The notes: generated by a model not told the origin, from the sequence alone. DNA of 64,000 nt from Corynebacterium sp. (GCA_030527885.1 JAUMZY010000007.1:1-64000); one strand, 5' to 3'. Counted from the first letter of the stretch, positions 19,011-28,597 are shown. Numbers and translations: made by a program.

Positions 19011-19301
19011 TTGACTCACCGAAAGAGGTGGAAGGAGTTGATTGAGATCGCTAGACCAAGAATCCCAGCCCGACTACGAAAACTACAAAAGATAGCGGAG
19101 CGGCAGGGTTGGCGCGTCGACGTTACTCGCCGTGGACACCCTAGATTCACCCCGCCGAAAAATTGGGACACCGGCAACGACCACTTTGCCCACCCCATTA
19201 CATTTCCGCTAACTCCATCCGATAGCAAAGGAGATAAAAACTCTATAGCAGAGTTACGTCGTTATGGTTTGCAGATACCTCGGGGGTTTTCCACTCGTTA
19301 A
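19011..19301 (+). CDS. Small HicA-like (dsRBD-fold) protein
   Basis: A 96-residue basic protein. The segment RKLQKIAERQGWRVDVTRRGHPRFTPP, followed by a block ending SIAELRRYGLQIP, follows the HicA pattern: helix, glycine, strand with a His near its end, then a C-terminal helix. HicA toxins are mRNA interferases, but similar stand-alone proteins occur in actinobacteria and their phages. No HicB-like antitoxin partner follows. The start is a TTG at 19011 without a good ribosome-binding site, so start and even expression are uncertain. Confidence 0.5.
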   Translation: MTHRKRWKELIEIARPRIPARLRKLQKIAERQGWRVDVTRRGHPRFTPPKNWDTGNDHFAHPITFPLTPSDSKGDKNSIAELRRYGLQIPRGFSTR

Positions 19302-19477
19302 TGCAGATATACTACGCTAACCCCGCTCGGCCACCCCCGATGATGTTGCTAAGCTTGCTTAATTGGCTTTGCTTTTCGACGATTTACGATGTCCACATAT
19401 CCCCCGAAGTATTGCGCATGCCGCAATGCGAGTAAGCTCATAAAGGTTATGCCCCATGAGCTTCAGGGAGATTCACG

Positions 19478-20038
19478 TTGGCAACTATGGATCGATTAGG
19501 ACGCAACTTCGGCCAATTTATAAAATTTGGCATGGTCGGAGGTTCCGGCGTCTTCGTTAACCTCATTGTGGTCTATTTGAGCAAAAAAATTGCCGGATGG
19601 TGCTTTGACCTGCACGAAGATGATATCTTCATGAATCTGTTGGGTACCAGCTTCAATATACGTTGGTACCACATTTTTCTAACCATCGCTTTCCTCATCG
19701 CCAACACCTGGAACTACCAACTCAACCGAATGTGGACCTTTAGGTCCTCCTCAGTGGGTTGGATCAGAGGATTTTTCGCCTTTTTAGCCATTGGTGTCCT
19801 CGCCTTCCTTGTGAACCTAACCGTCACCACGTTATTGATGAACCCCACATCACCCCTAGCTCTGCCCTCGGATATCTTTGATAATTCCACTGGGTTGCGC
19901 ACCAAACTGTACTACGCCACAGCCATTGGTATTTTCGTGTCCATGCCAGTGAACTTCCTCATTAATAAACTCTGGACCTTCCGGAAAGCACCAGCGTCCA
20001 AAGTCATTATCCAGACTGAGCCCACAGTTACCCGGTAA
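19478..20038 (+). CDS. GtrA family membrane protein
   Basis: A 186-residue protein with four membrane helices (about 14-34, 62-82, 92-115, 145-165) and the GtrA pattern: FIKFGMVGGSGVFVN near the start, NTWNYQLNRMWTF in the middle and NFLINKLWTF at the end. GtrA proteins are thought to help move lipid-linked sugars across the membrane for envelope glycosylation. The TTG at 19478 is seven bases after AGGGAG; the ATG at 19487 is too far from it. Two short hairpins lie in the leader (19411-19427 and 19434-19463). Confidence 0.85.
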   Translation: MATMDRLGRNFGQFIKFGMVGGSGVFVNLIVVYLSKKIAGWCFDLHEDDIFMNLLGTSFNIRWYHIFLTIAFLIANTWNYQLNRMWTFRSSSVGWIRGFFAFLAIGVLAFLVNLTVTTLLMNPTSPLALPSDIFDNSTGLRTKLYYATAIGIFVSMPVNFLINKLWTFRKAPASKVIIQTEPTVTR

Positions 20039-20078
20039 CATTAACCGATGAAGCTTGGTTGCTGTTATACTCAACATA

Positions 20079-20147
20079 GGTGAGGCACCCAGAAGCTTGT
20101 TACTTCATTCTCTTTCTCAGAATTCCACAGGCTTCATTATCCTCACC
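20079..20147 (+). promoter_or_regulatory. Structured RNA element, copy 1
   Basis: Outer stem GGTGAGG/CCTCACC (20079-20085 with 20141-20147), inner stem GAAGCTTGT/ACAGGCTTC (20092-20100 with 20127-20135), then a loop starting TACTTC that holds an extra small hairpin ATTCT/AGAAT. It shares fold and loop sequence with copy 2 at 20205. A TATACT sequence at 20066-20071 could be the -10 element of a promoter whose transcript starts at this element. I do not recognise the class. Confidence 0.65.
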
Positions 20148-20177
20148 GTTACTCTTTATATAAAAACTTGACAGTCA

Positions 20178-20205
20178 CAACATTCCAACGCATACTGGAA
20201 TGTTG
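20178..20205. repeat. Inverted repeat over a likely promoter
   Basis: CAACATTCCA (20178-20187) is repeated inverted as TGGAATGTTG (20196-20205) with an eight-base spacer. It fills the space between TTGACA (20168-20173) and reaches past CATACT (20191-20196), a -35/-10 pair with 17-base spacing. The position fits a repressor operator; alternatively it forms an RNA hairpin between the two structured elements. Confidence 0.6.
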
Positions 20206-20260
20206 GCGAGGCCTCAAAAACCTGTTACTTCATGGAACCACAGGTTTTACTATCCTCGTC
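20205..20260 (+). promoter_or_regulatory. Structured RNA element, copy 2
   Basis: Outer stem GGCGAGG/CCTCGTC (20205-20211 with 20254-20260), inner stem AAAACCTGT/ACAGGTTTT (20217-20225 with 20240-20248), loop TACTTCATGGAACC, and CTAT between the inner and outer 3' strands. Compared with copy 1 the base pairs differ but stay paired (T-A to C-G in the outer stem; G-C to A-T in the inner stem), while the loop start TACTTCAT and the linker end TAT are the same. This is what a conserved RNA fold would show. Confidence 0.68.
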
Positions 20261-20274
20261 GCTATAAGTCATAG

Positions 20275-20314
20275 TCGACCGATGCCAACAACGCATCGGT
20301 CGATTTTTATATTT
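20275..20314 (+). terminator. Intrinsic terminator in the leader of the TerD-like gene
   Basis: A perfect 11-bp stem, TCGACCGATGC/GCATCGGTCGA with a seven-base loop (20286-20292), is followed by ATTTTTATATTT. It stands between structured RNA copy 2 and the GGAG ribosome-binding site at 20315-20318, only 15 bases before the ATG at 20329. A terminator in this place implies transcription attenuation of the gene downstream. Confidence 0.85.
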
Positions 20315-20328
20315 GGAGTACAAAAATT

Positions 20329-22386
20329 ATGATTACCCCCGCCATGCTACGCCGCGGCATCATCCCGATGTCCATGAACCTTCAGCACGCCACCCGGGAA
20401 CAAGCTACCACCGCAGCCGCCGAACTGGTGGCCTTAGGTTTTGTTGCCAACCCTACGGAATTACAGCAGCTCTCGCCCGCAGGCCTTAAGAATCTGCTCA
20501 TGCAAGCCGCAATTGTTGTGGGCGCAGATCGCACCTGGCGGCCCATGTTTTCCGGATTCCCTAAACAAGTGATGAAGATGTCGGACATGGATATTTTGGT
20601 AAAACAGCTCATGCATTACTACACCTACGGTACCTGGTGGCCCAACGTCACCGAGGCTTTTGCTCGCACCAAATTGAAAAAAACCGATTGGAGCCGCAAC
20701 TACCAAAAACTCACACTCACCAAGCTCACCCCAGAAATGGTCAGCACTGAGTGGAACAAAGCCGTGGCATTGAGCCCCACCGATCAGCAATTTGCCATAG
20801 ACATTGCACGTGCACTCAACCTGAACGTGCCAGAACTCATGGCGCGCACCACTTTCCACAACGGCGAAAACTTTGCCGTAGCACTGTGCACCATGACTGA
20901 TCCCACCGAAATCCTTGACACTGGGCTACAGTATGCACGCAATGCCACTTACGTGTTGCGCACCATCCTTGCTGCCTACTGCAAGGACCGCACCCGGGCC
21001 GTTGACTTGATGTGCCACCGCTACCTGCCTGTGAATATGCGCAGCATTCCCCGGGCTAGTCGGCGCGCCATCATTCAGGCATTAGCGCGGTTTAATGACC
21101 AAACCAACCTGGATTTACTTGTACACCATCGGGTGATCTGGCGTCGGGCATTGCGACCAGTGCATCCTTACGAGCTGGCGGAGGCTCAGAAAGTGGCGCC
21201 GCACCTGGACATCATTTTCGGAAGGTCACAACACCGGACATTCAACGCGCAGGTGGAACTAGCATTGCGCAATCATGATGTGTTTACCGCGATGCAACTT
21301 CTGTCCACCAATCCGGGCAACCTGGTTCGGCGTATTGATCACTTGATGCGGCTAGTGGACAGTAGTGGCGAGGAGCAGGAGAAAGCCGCCCTGATTGCCG
21401 CTATCAGTGATGCTGCCCCGCAGGTGCGGCTTACCACGCTCATTTCGTGTTACAACGGCATTAGCAATAGGTTGGCTAGCACCAAGGTGTACCGTCTGCG
21501 GAGCCGTAATGTGCTCAGGATCTCAGAAACCACCCCGGTGGATTCAGCGCTGAAGCAGGAGGTGCTAGAGACCCTAGAAACCGCCATGATGATGGTGCTC
21601 ATGGCTGCACCCGCACCCACTGAACCCGTGAAAGTGGGATCGATGATACCGGTGGAATTGGTGCAACGGACGGCGTCGAAAAGCAAAATTGCGCTAGCCC
21701 GCGGCCAGCGCCTCAAGCTTAACCAGGGTGATGTGGTGCGGCTTTTTGTGCACTGGTACGGCCACGACGTTGATCTGGGCGTGTGCTTTACCGATGAGGG
21801 TTTGCAAGAGCAACTGGGCTACCTGGATTACACTAACCTGTCTGCCAACCAGTGGAAGAAAGTCGTGGTACATTCCGGTGATATCACGTATGCACCGCAG
21901 CCGGAGGGGGCGTGCGAATTTATTGATATTCACAGTAAATTGCACACTAAAATGCCCAAGGTGCGCTACGCCATTCCGCAGCTCATCAGTTATTCCGGTC
22001 TGTGTTTCCGAGATATTGACAACATTGCCGGGGTTATGGTGCGCAGCTCCGGCATGGCCGGAAAAGTGTTCGAACCACGCACTGTGGAAACTGCCACGTC
22101 TGTTCTGGTGCAATCCACGTCGTCGATCCCTTTTATCATGGACCTGAAAACCAATGAGTTGATCTGGATGGATACATCATTGGGAACCCAGTCGGGCCTG
22201 TTTAATGCTGGCGATTCTGCCGGGGTGCACATGGTTCGCGCGGAACTCGAAGCTCTTTCGAACATGATGACGAACGGGAAGCTATTATCTTTGTGGGCTG
22301 AAGCACACGACATGCCTACCGTTCCTAGCGTCGGGGATGAAGCCGCCACCCGCGCACAGGTGGCAGAACTCTTGTCTATTGATTAG
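20329..22386 (+). CDS. TerD-domain protein of the MXAN_6230/SCO0854-like family
   Basis: A 685-residue soluble protein. The N-terminus ([12 protein letters not shown]..., then AAELVALGF and [18 protein letters not shown]) follows a family often annotated as RING-domain MXAN_6230/SCO0854 proteins, but the zinc-binding cysteines of that RING are not visible here. Residues about 455-660 look TerD-like, with [18 protein letters not shown]. TerD proteins bind calcium and belong to tellurite and chemical stress systems; no other ter genes are present. Expression is probably set by the leader with two RNA elements and a terminator. The stop overlaps the opposing dapD stop by four bases. Confidence 0.72.
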   Translation: MITPAMLRRGIIPMSMNLQHATREQATTAAAELVALGFVANPTELQQLSPAGLKNLLMQAAIVVGADRTWRPMFSGFPKQVMKMSDMDILVKQLMHYYTYGTWWPNVTEAFARTKLKKTDWSRNYQKLTLTKLTPEMVSTEWNKAVALSPTDQQFAIDIARALNLNVPELMARTTFHNGENFAVALCTMTDPTEILDTGLQYARNATYVLRTILAAYCKDRTRAVDLMCHRYLPVNMRSIPRASRRAIIQALARFNDQTNLDLLVHHRVIWRRALRPVHPYELAEAQKVAPHLDIIFGRSQHRTFNAQVELALRNHDVFTAMQLLSTNPGNLVRRIDHLMRLVDSSGEEQEKAALIAAISDAAPQVRLTTLISCYNGISNRLASTKVYRLRSRNVLRISETTPVDSALKQEVLETLETAMMMVLMAAPAPTEPVKVGSMIPVELVQRTASKSKIALARGQRLKLNQGDVVRLFVHWYGHDVDLGVCFTDEGLQEQLGYLDYTNLSANQWKKVVVHSGDITYAPQPEGACEFIDIHSKLHTKMPKVRYAIPQLISYSGLCFRDIDNIAGVMVRSSGMAGKVFEPRTVETATSVLVQSTSSIPFIMDLKTNELIWMDTSLGTQSGLFNAGDSAGVHMVRAELEALSNMMTNGKLLSLWAEAHDMPTVPSVGDEAATRAQVAELLSID

Positions 22387-23357
22387 TTATTGGCGTGCAG
22401 GTCATCGTTGAGTGCCACGGCGGCGGAATTCCACCCAGTGGCCTCCACCGCACCTGTGATGGAATTGCGCCGGTACAGGACATTATTAGCGCCCGATAGC
22501 TGCAGGGCCTTGACCGTATCGCCATCGTTGAGCTGCAACGCCTTGGCCACATTGCCGCGCACCGTGATCTTGGTGCCGGCGGTCACATACAAACCGGCCT
22601 CAATCACGCAATCATCGCCCAGCGAAATACCGCAACCCGCATTGGCACCCAAGAGGCAGCGCTTGCCCAAGGAAATCACTTCCTTGCCGCCGCCGGACAG
22701 CGTGCCCATGATGGAAGCGCCGCCGCCAATGTCCGTGCCGTCACCAACAACCACACCAGCGGAAATGCGGCCCTCCACCATGGAGCTGCCCAATGTGCCG
22801 GCGTTGAAGTTCACGAACCCCTCATGCATCACCGTGGTGCCTTCCGCCAGGTAGGCGCCCAACCGCACGCGGTCGGCATCACCAATGCGCACCCCAGTGG
22901 GCACAACATAATCCACCATGCGGGGGAATTTATCCACCCCGTACACCGCAACTGGGCCGCGTTGTTGCAACTTAGCGCGCGTGATCTCAAAATTAGCCGG
23001 TAGGCACGGCCCAAAGTTCGTCCACACCACATTGGCCAGCAACCCAAACACGCCATCAAGATTCAGGCCGTGTGGCTGAACCAACCGGTGGGACAAGAGG
23101 TGCAGCCGCAGGTAGGCGTCGTATGCGTCGACGGGGGCGTCGTCAAGCGAAGCAATCTGGGTGCGCACTGGCACCTGCTTTACATCCCGATCCGCATCAA
23201 CCGTAGCCGACAGGTGCAGATCATTATTGGCATCATCAAGCAACTCTGTGCCGGCGGTCACCGGGGTTTCCCCCAGCTCTGGATTGGGGTACCACACAGC
23301 AAGCACAGTACCGTCAGAATGAATAGTGGCAAGGCCAATAGAAAAAGCAGAAGTCAT
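22383..23357 (-). CDS. dapD: Tetrahydrodipicolinate N-succinyltransferase DapD
   Basis: A 324-residue enzyme with the left-handed beta-helix of actinobacterial DapD. Key segments are present: [28 protein letters not shown] with the catalytic Glu, the glycine-rich [14 protein letters not shown] loop and [17 protein letters not shown]. It transfers succinyl from succinyl-CoA to tetrahydrodipicolinate in lysine/DAP synthesis. The start at 23357 (MTSAFSIGL) gives the usual length; the longer frame runs over the aroP end. A diverged paralogue lies at 24950 on the same strand. Confidence 0.94.
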   Translation of the reverse strand: MTSAFSIGLATIHSDGTVLAVWYPNPELGETPVTAGTELLDDANNDLHLSATVDADRDVKQVPVRTQIASLDDAPVDAYDAYLRLHLLSHRLVQPHGLNLDGVFGLLANVVWTNFGPCLPANFEITRAKLQQRGPVAVYGVDKFPRMVDYVVPTGVRIGDADRVRLGAYLAEGTTVMHEGFVNFNAGTLGSSMVEGRISAGVVVGDGTDIGGGASIMGTLSGGGKEVISLGKRCLLGANAGCGISLGDDCVIEAGLYVTAGTKITVRGNVAKALQLNDGDTVKALQLSGANNVLYRRNSITGAVEATGWNSAAVALNDDLHANN

Positions 23358-23373
23358 GAAAAATGAGTCTACT

Positions 23374-24759
23374 TTACTTTTCAATGTCACGGTCAGCTGG
23401 ATGGAACCGTTTCGCCACAAAACTCATGGCCACTGTGAACGCAAACACCACCGCCACAGAAATAATCTGCGCCCGCGAAGCATCATCCCACAGCATCAAC
23501 AACACTAAGATCGTCAACAAAACCAAACAAATGATTGCCGGCCATGGATACCCAGGCATGCGCACCGTGGTGATCTCATTCTTACGCACCAACTCCGGAT
23601 GCAACTTCAGCCACGACACCACAATCATTATCCACAACACCAGCAGGCAACCACCCACCGCATTGAGCAAGAATGGCAATAACCCCGGCGGATTCCAATA
23701 CTGTAATCCCACTGATACGAAGGCGAAAAACATGCTGAGCAGCACTGTATTAGTCGGCACACCATATGAATTCGTTTTAGCAAAAACCCGCGGCGCATCT
23801 TGCCGTTTAGCAAACGAATACACTAGCCGCGATGTGCCATAAATCTGCGCATTAAATGCTGATAGCAGCGCCAACACAATGATGCCTTCCATGAAGCCCA
23901 CCACATATGGCAGATGCGCCATACCCAAAATAATGGTGAAGGGTGATTCCGCCGCAGTTTCTGCACCCCCAATGGATTTATACGGCATTAGGAAAATAAT
24001 GATGAGCACTGAACCCAGGTAGAACAACGAAATACGCCAAATCACCGACCGCACTGCAGTAGCAATCGACGATTCTGGATTTTCAGACTCCGCCGCTGCA
24101 ATGGTCACAATTTCAATGCCACCAAAAGCAAACGCCACCGCCAGCAACCCAGCAGCAAACCCCGAAACCCCATTAGGCAAGAAACTTGTTTGGGAAATAT
24201 TACTGATACCAATGAAATCCGTGCCAGGTAACCACCCAAAGATGAGCAGAACACCCACCACCAAGAACAGGATGATCACCGCCACCTTGATGAATGCAAA
24301 CCAGAACTCAAACTCCCCAAAACCCTGCACGTTAGCGAGATTAACCACGGCAAAAAATATCACGCACACCAATGCTGGGATCCACGGTTCAACGTCAAAC
24401 CATTTGCTCATGATGGCAGCCGCCCCAGTCATCTCAACACCCATCACCATGGTGAGCGTGAACCAATACAGCCAACCAATGGTAAATCCAGCCCAATGAC
24501 CATGCGCCTGCTCTGCATAGACAGAGAAGGAACCAGAATTAGGCCGCGCAGCAGCCATTTCCCCCAACATTTGCATGAATAACAGGAAGATAGCACCAGT
24601 GAAAATATAACCAAAAATGACGGTTGGTCCAGCAAGATGAATACCCACACCAGTGGACAGGAACAACCCGGCGCCAATGGCAGAGCCAAGTCCCATCATG
24701 GTGAGATGTCGAGGTTTTAGACCAGTACTTAACGCGGTGGATTTCGGTGATTCGGTCAT
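23374..24759 (-). CDS. aroP: Aromatic amino acid permease AroP
   Basis: A 461-residue transporter of the amino acid-polyamine-organocation superfamily with about twelve helices. The N-terminal signature [16 protein letters not shown] and the [12 protein letters not shown] segment are typical, and the whole closely follows C. glutamicum AroP, which also lies in the dapD-dapE cluster. It imports phenylalanine, tyrosine and tryptophan by proton symport. It reads toward dapD with only 16 bases between its stop and the dapD start, so both may share a transcript. Confidence 0.9.
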   Translation of the reverse strand: MTESPKSTALSTGLKPRHLTMMGLGSAIGAGLFLSTGVGIHLAGPTVIFGYIFTGAIFLLFMQMLGEMAAARPNSGSFSVYAEQAHGHWAGFTIGWLYWFTLTMVMGVEMTGAAAIMSKWFDVEPWIPALVCVIFFAVVNLANVQGFGEFEFWFAFIKVAVIILFLVVGVLLIFGWLPGTDFIGISNISQTSFLPNGVSGFAAGLLAVAFAFGGIEIVTIAAAESENPESSIATAVRSVIWRISLFYLGSVLIIIFLMPYKSIGGAETAAESPFTIILGMAHLPYVVGFMEGIIVLALLSAFNAQIYGTSRLVYSFAKRQDAPRVFAKTNSYGVPTNTVLLSMFFAFVSVGLQYWNPPGLLPFLLNAVGGCLLVLWIMIVVSWLKLHPELVRKNEITTVRMPGYPWPAIICLVLLTILVLLMLWDDASRAQIISVAVVFAFTVAMSFVAKRFHPADRDIEK

Positions 24760-24949
24760 AGCTAAAACTCTATCCCCTCAAGTGGGGTAGTGTGCAATTA
24801 ATTAAGGTTAGTTGTAAGAATTCTGCAATGATCTTGCGTAATGCGCTGAAAATATTTCGGAAATAGTGTTAGAAAAACCACGTGGTGGCTGCTTTTTGAA
24901 ACTACATTGCGGGGAAGGGCTATGCTGAGTTGATTGCTGGGGTTGCTTA

Positions 24950-25969
24950 TCAATGCGCGGAGCTGACGCTTTCGGTAGAATTGAAGTTTTCAGTGGGACT
25001 GAGATAGTTGGTGTGATTGGTTGTTGGGGGCTTCTGTGCTAGAAATTGCAAGTCATGATCACTAATGCGGCGTGCTACTGGCTCTACTGAATGTTTTTCG
25101 GCTTTGATTAACCAATCTGATTGCCCATCAATTTCTCCAGCCAAGTGGATTTCTCCTGTGTCCGCAAACAATAGTGGGGTAGTGGGGTCCAACACAATAT
25201 TGTTACCAACATGCACATTATCGCCTAAGTTTAGGCCGATGACTGAGGCTGAAACCCCAAAAGAACAGTTATTGCCCACGTGCATGATGGCGGGTTTCAT
25301 TGATACAAGTGATGCGGAAATTCCAAGGTCAACGTTGGTTCCGATGACAGTTCCAGAGGAGATGCGACCTTCGACCCGCCCTGGCCCTAGGGTGCCGGCA
25401 TTGTGGGACACGAAGCCTTCCCGCATGACACGGGTTCCGGGTGCTAGGTAGGCGCCGAGGCGCACTCGTTCCGCTTCGGTGATTTGCACACCGGAAGGCA
25501 CCACATAGTCCACCATCCTGGGCAGCGGATCGATGCCATAGACATGGATGAGGCCGCGAGACATGAGTGAGGTCCGCATGTGTTCGAAGTTATCTGGCAG
25601 GCAGGGGCCTTTGTTGGTCCACACGGTGACCGTGAGTTGGTCAATTGCCCGGTCCATGTTGATGGTTGCGGGTTTGACGAGTCGATGTGACAAGAGGTGC
25701 AGCCGAAGGTACACATCGTGTGCATTGATAGGCGGTTTTGAGAGGTCTGCGATGGTGGTGTGCACGGCTACTTGTTCTACCATGCGGTCTTCGTCGATCC
25801 TGATGAGGTTGAGAAGTTTGATTGGCAAGTCTTGCGCACCGAGTCGTTCGGTCCCTGAATAGTCGAGGCCATTGGTGACTAATTCTGGGGTGGGAAACCA
25901 TGTGTCTAGTACTGACCCGTCCATTGCGATATTGGCAATACCAATCGCTTGTGCACCGATTATTGTCAT
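24950..25969 (-). CDS. DapD paralogue (DapD2-like succinyltransferase homologue)
   Basis: A 339-residue protein clearly related to DapD: both have the segments [14 protein letters not shown] / [20 protein letters not shown] and [11 protein letters not shown]. The VEGRISSG segment with the catalytic Glu is kept, but the glycine-rich succinyl-CoA loop of DapD is replaced by SLVSMKPAIMH and the [11 protein letters not shown] segment by FGVSASVIGLNL. A hydrophilic tail of about 50 residues is added. C. glutamicum also has a second dapD-like gene here. Whether this copy is active, has another acceptor or serves as a partner subunit cannot be told from sequence. Confidence 0.8.
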   Translation of the reverse strand: MTIIGAQAIGIANIAMDGSVLDTWFPTPELVTNGLDYSGTERLGAQDLPIKLLNLIRIDEDRMVEQVAVHTTIADLSKPPINAHDVYLRLHLLSHRLVKPATINMDRAIDQLTVTVWTNKGPCLPDNFEHMRTSLMSRGLIHVYGIDPLPRMVDYVVPSGVQITEAERVRLGAYLAPGTRVMREGFVSHNAGTLGPGRVEGRISSGTVIGTNVDLGISASLVSMKPAIMHVGNNCSFGVSASVIGLNLGDNVHVGNNIVLDPTTPLLFADTGEIHLAGEIDGQSDWLIKAEKHSVEPVARRISDHDLQFLAQKPPTTNHTNYLSPTENFNSTESVSSAH

Positions 25970-26189
25970 ACAGACTATTTTAGCTAGAACCCTTGATATT
26001 TCCGGAAATTTGTGAATAATGTAGGCCCATAAAGGGGTTCTCTGATGTGTTGATGTTGATAGGTTTTAGCATGTAGATGCGTATTTCCTGGGATTAAAGT
26101 TTCGTTCTTATTGTATGGTTACTCTCATAAAAATTAAACACATTTGCGGGGGAAGGGGGCTGGAGTGGGATCCAGGTATGGTGTAATGC

Positions 26190-27287
26190 ATGGAAAAATT
26201 ATTGGCTCTGGATCCGATTGATCTTACGGTGGCGCTGGTTGAGATCGCCTCAGTCTCCCATAATGAAAAATTATTAGCAGATACATTAGAAGCCGCATTA
26301 CGCAGCATTCCCGATGTGGAGGTGTTGCGGCATCAGAATTCATTAGTGGCGCGTACTCAGCGGGGGTTGGGGTCGCGGGTCATCCTGGCGGGCCATATTG
26401 ATACCGTGCCCATTGCGGATAATGTTCCCTGCGTGCGTGGGGTTAACTCCTCAGGTGAAGACACATTATTTGGGTGTGGCACGGTGGACATGAAGTCGGG
26501 TTTGGCGGTGTACATTCATGCGTTTGCAACGCTGGCGGCGGATCCTCGGTTGGCTTATGACCTCACGTTAGTCTGCTACGAGGGGGAGGAAGTGGCGTCG
26601 CAATACAATGGGTTGCGGTTGATTAATGAGGCGCATCCGGAATGGTTGGCCGGCGATGTGGCCTTGTTGGGGGAGCCGTCGGGCTCCATGATTGAGGCGG
26701 GTTGTCAAGGCTCAATTCGGCTGCGGGTTACCGCGCACGGGGTGCGGGCGCATTCGGCACGGTCCTGGCTGGGCAAGAATGCTATGCATGCGTTGGCGCC
26801 GGTGATCACGCGCATCGCCGACTATGAGGCACAAGAGGTGCTTGTCGACGATTGCCTCTACCACGAAGGCCTTAATATTGTGCACTGCGAATCCGGAGTG
26901 GCCACCAATACCATTCCGGATGAGGCCTGGATGTTCGTCAACTTCCGGTTCGCCCCGAACCGCACAGAGGCGGAGGCCTTGGATCACATGCTGGCGGTAT
27001 TAGACTTGCCGGACGGCGTGGAGTACCACGTTGACGACAGTGTGCCCGGGGCGCGGCCGGGCTTGGACCAGCCGGTGGTGCGCAAACTTATCGACGCCAC
27101 GGGCGGCAACGTGCGGGCCAAGTATGGTTGGACTGATGTGGCCCGGTTTAGTGAACTGGGGATCCCGGCGGTGAATTTCGGCCCGGGGGATCCCTCCTAC
27201 GCCCACAAAAAAGATGAACAATGCCCAACGCATATGATTACTGAGGTAGCCCAAACCCTGAAGTCATATCTCACCAATGGAGAATAA
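26190..27287 (+). CDS. dapE: Succinyl-diaminopimelate desuccinylase DapE
   Basis: A 365-residue M20 family zinc hydrolase. Metal-binding motifs: GHIDTVP (about residues 68-74), the bridging Asp in GTVDMKSG, catalytic Glu pair in YEGEEVA, and a C-terminal histidine in DPSYAHKKDE. It releases succinate to give LL-diaminopimelate. The dimerisation domain lies between residues about 175 and 290. The LOG-family gene starts two bases after its stop, so the two are co-transcribed. Confidence 0.95.
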   Translation: MEKLLALDPIDLTVALVEIASVSHNEKLLADTLEAALRSIPDVEVLRHQNSLVARTQRGLGSRVILAGHIDTVPIADNVPCVRGVNSSGEDTLFGCGTVDMKSGLAVYIHAFATLAADPRLAYDLTLVCYEGEEVASQYNGLRLINEAHPEWLAGDVALLGEPSGSMIEAGCQGSIRLRVTAHGVRAHSARSWLGKNAMHALAPVITRIADYEAQEVLVDDCLYHEGLNIVHCESGVATNTIPDEAWMFVNFRFAPNRTEAEALDHMLAVLDLPDGVEYHVDDSVPGARPGLDQPVVRKLIDATGGNVRAKYGWTDVARFSELGIPAVNFGPGDPSYAHKKDEQCPTHMITEVAQTLKSYLTNGE

Positions 27288-27289
27288 AC

Positions 27290-28066
27290 ATGAGTAAAAA
27301 ACGCCTGCTGCGCGGCCCCGTCCTGGTGCGTCAAACCGGTGACCATCAAACCTCAACCTATGATCAGCGCTTGTTAGAGCACGAATCCGACCATGATTGG
27401 AACCACGCCGACCCCTGGCGGGTGCTGCGCATCCAATCGGAATTTGTCACCGGGTTTGATGCGCTGCATGACTTGCCGTTGGCCGTGACGGTTTTCGGCT
27501 CGGCGCGGCACGCAGAAGACAGCCCCTATTATCAACTAGGCCGCGACCTGGGGAAGAAACTGGTGGAAGCCAATTACGCAGTGATCACCGGCGGCGGGCC
27601 GGGCGTGATGGAGGCCGCCAACCGGGGCTCCCAGGATGCCGATGGGCTCTCGGTTGGCCTTGGCATTGAATTGCCGCATGAGCAGGGCATTAACGAGTAC
27701 GTCGATTTGGGTGTGAACTTCCGCTACTTCTTTGCCCGGAAAACCATGTTCTTGAAGTACTCCCAGGCATTCGTGTGTCTGCCAGGTGGGTTCGGCACCT
27801 TGGACGAACTATTCGAAGTGCTCTGCATGGTGCAGACCGGTAAAGTGACCAACTATCCCATCGTGCTGATCGGCGTGGACTTCTGGGGGCCATTGGTGCA
27901 ATGGTTTAAAGACCGGCTGGTGGCGCAGGGAACCATTCATGCGGATGACTTGGATCTGTTCCTGCTCACCGATAGCGTTGATGAGGCCGTGGCGCATATC
28001 ATCAAAGTCCACCAGGCAATGCAGAAGGCGAACGGTGCTGGTACTACTGCCGTCGACAAGCAATAA
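27290..28066 (+). CDS. LOG family protein (TIGR00730, cytokinin riboside phosphoribohydrolase-like)
   Basis: A 258-residue Rossmann-fold protein with the two LOG motifs, GGGPGVMEAANRG (about residues 103-115) and PGGFGTLDELFE (about 165-176). LOG enzymes cleave nucleoside 5'-monophosphates to base plus ribose phosphate. The product of the M. tuberculosis homologue (Rv1205) makes cytokinins and is kept low by the proteasome; the gene is next to dapE there too. A proteasome link here is unproven. Confidence 0.88.
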   Translation: MSKKRLLRGPVLVRQTGDHQTSTYDQRLLEHESDHDWNHADPWRVLRIQSEFVTGFDALHDLPLAVTVFGSARHAEDSPYYQLGRDLGKKLVEANYAVITGGGPGVMEAANRGSQDADGLSVGLGIELPHEQGINEYVDLGVNFRYFFARKTMFLKYSQAFVCLPGGFGTLDELFEVLCMVQTGKVTNYPIVLIGVDFWGPLVQWFKDRLVAQGTIHADDLDLFLLTDSVDEAVAHIIKVHQAMQKANGAGTTAVDKQ

Positions 28067-28121
28067 ATGCTAGGGTGGGGCTGATGTTAGTTATGAACGT
28101 TGAAAGGGCACAAGAACTGTA

Positions 28122-28427
28122 ATGATGTCGTGGATTATACTCATTGTGCTGATGGCCATCCTGGGCGTGATATTCTTTATCATTTTTGCCGGTATCTTCG
28201 GTCGCGGTGAAGAGATACCCCCGATGGCAAGCACGCCCAAAGTCAATGCTGAAAACCTTGAGGCCATCAAACACAAAGGGATAAACGACATCAAGTTTGA
28301 CACCACAGTTCGGGGTTACCAACAAGGCCAAGTCGACGTGGTGATCGAAGCACTATACGACGAAATCGAGCAGCTGCGCGAACAGCTCAAAAACGCCAAC
28401 GCAACCGCAGCCGAGGAAAAAGCTTAA
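28122..28427 (+). CDS. Small membrane protein with DivIVA-like coiled coil
   Basis: A 101-residue protein: one N-terminal membrane helix (residues 3-25), a short linker, then FDTTVRGYQQGQVDVVIEAL, which is the DivIVA-domain pattern (F-x-x-x-x-R-G-Y-x-x-x-V-D), and a charged coiled coil to the end. DivIVA-domain proteins mark the growing pole or septum; this small membrane-anchored form corresponds to the Rv1209-like gene of mycobacteria. An ATG three bases later is an equally good start. Confidence 0.78.
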   Translation: MMSWIILIVLMAILGVIFFIIFAGIFGRGEEIPPMASTPKVNAENLEAIKHKGINDIKFDTTVRGYQQGQVDVVIEALYDEIEQLREQLKNANATAAEEKA

Positions 28428-28576
28428 CGCAGCAGCCACCCCTAAAAGGCGGAGAATATGGGGTAATTTCGGGCACAATAATCACGGGTATTCCGGATAA
28501 AACCGGCCGCTACCTGGTCAATGCCTGTGGAAAAACCAGGTCCCAGGTGGTTTGCGGATGAGACAACATTAGGCTA

Positions 28577-28597
28577 TTAACCTGACAGTCAGGTTAA
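28577..28597. promoter_or_regulatory. Perfect 21-bp palindrome, probable operator
   Basis: TTAACCTGAC, one central A, then GTCAGGTTAA. A possible -10 element TAAGAT (28595-28600) overlaps its right end, so a bound repressor would block the promoter of the DUF3117 gene that starts at 28676. Its length and symmetry fit TetR- or MarR-type regulators. No regulator gene is adjacent. Confidence 0.65.

Noticed and set aside
24760-24949. Possible small gene or RNA between aroP and the dapD paralogue
   Set aside because: No frame with a family pattern and no stable fold seen; most likely the aroP promoter.
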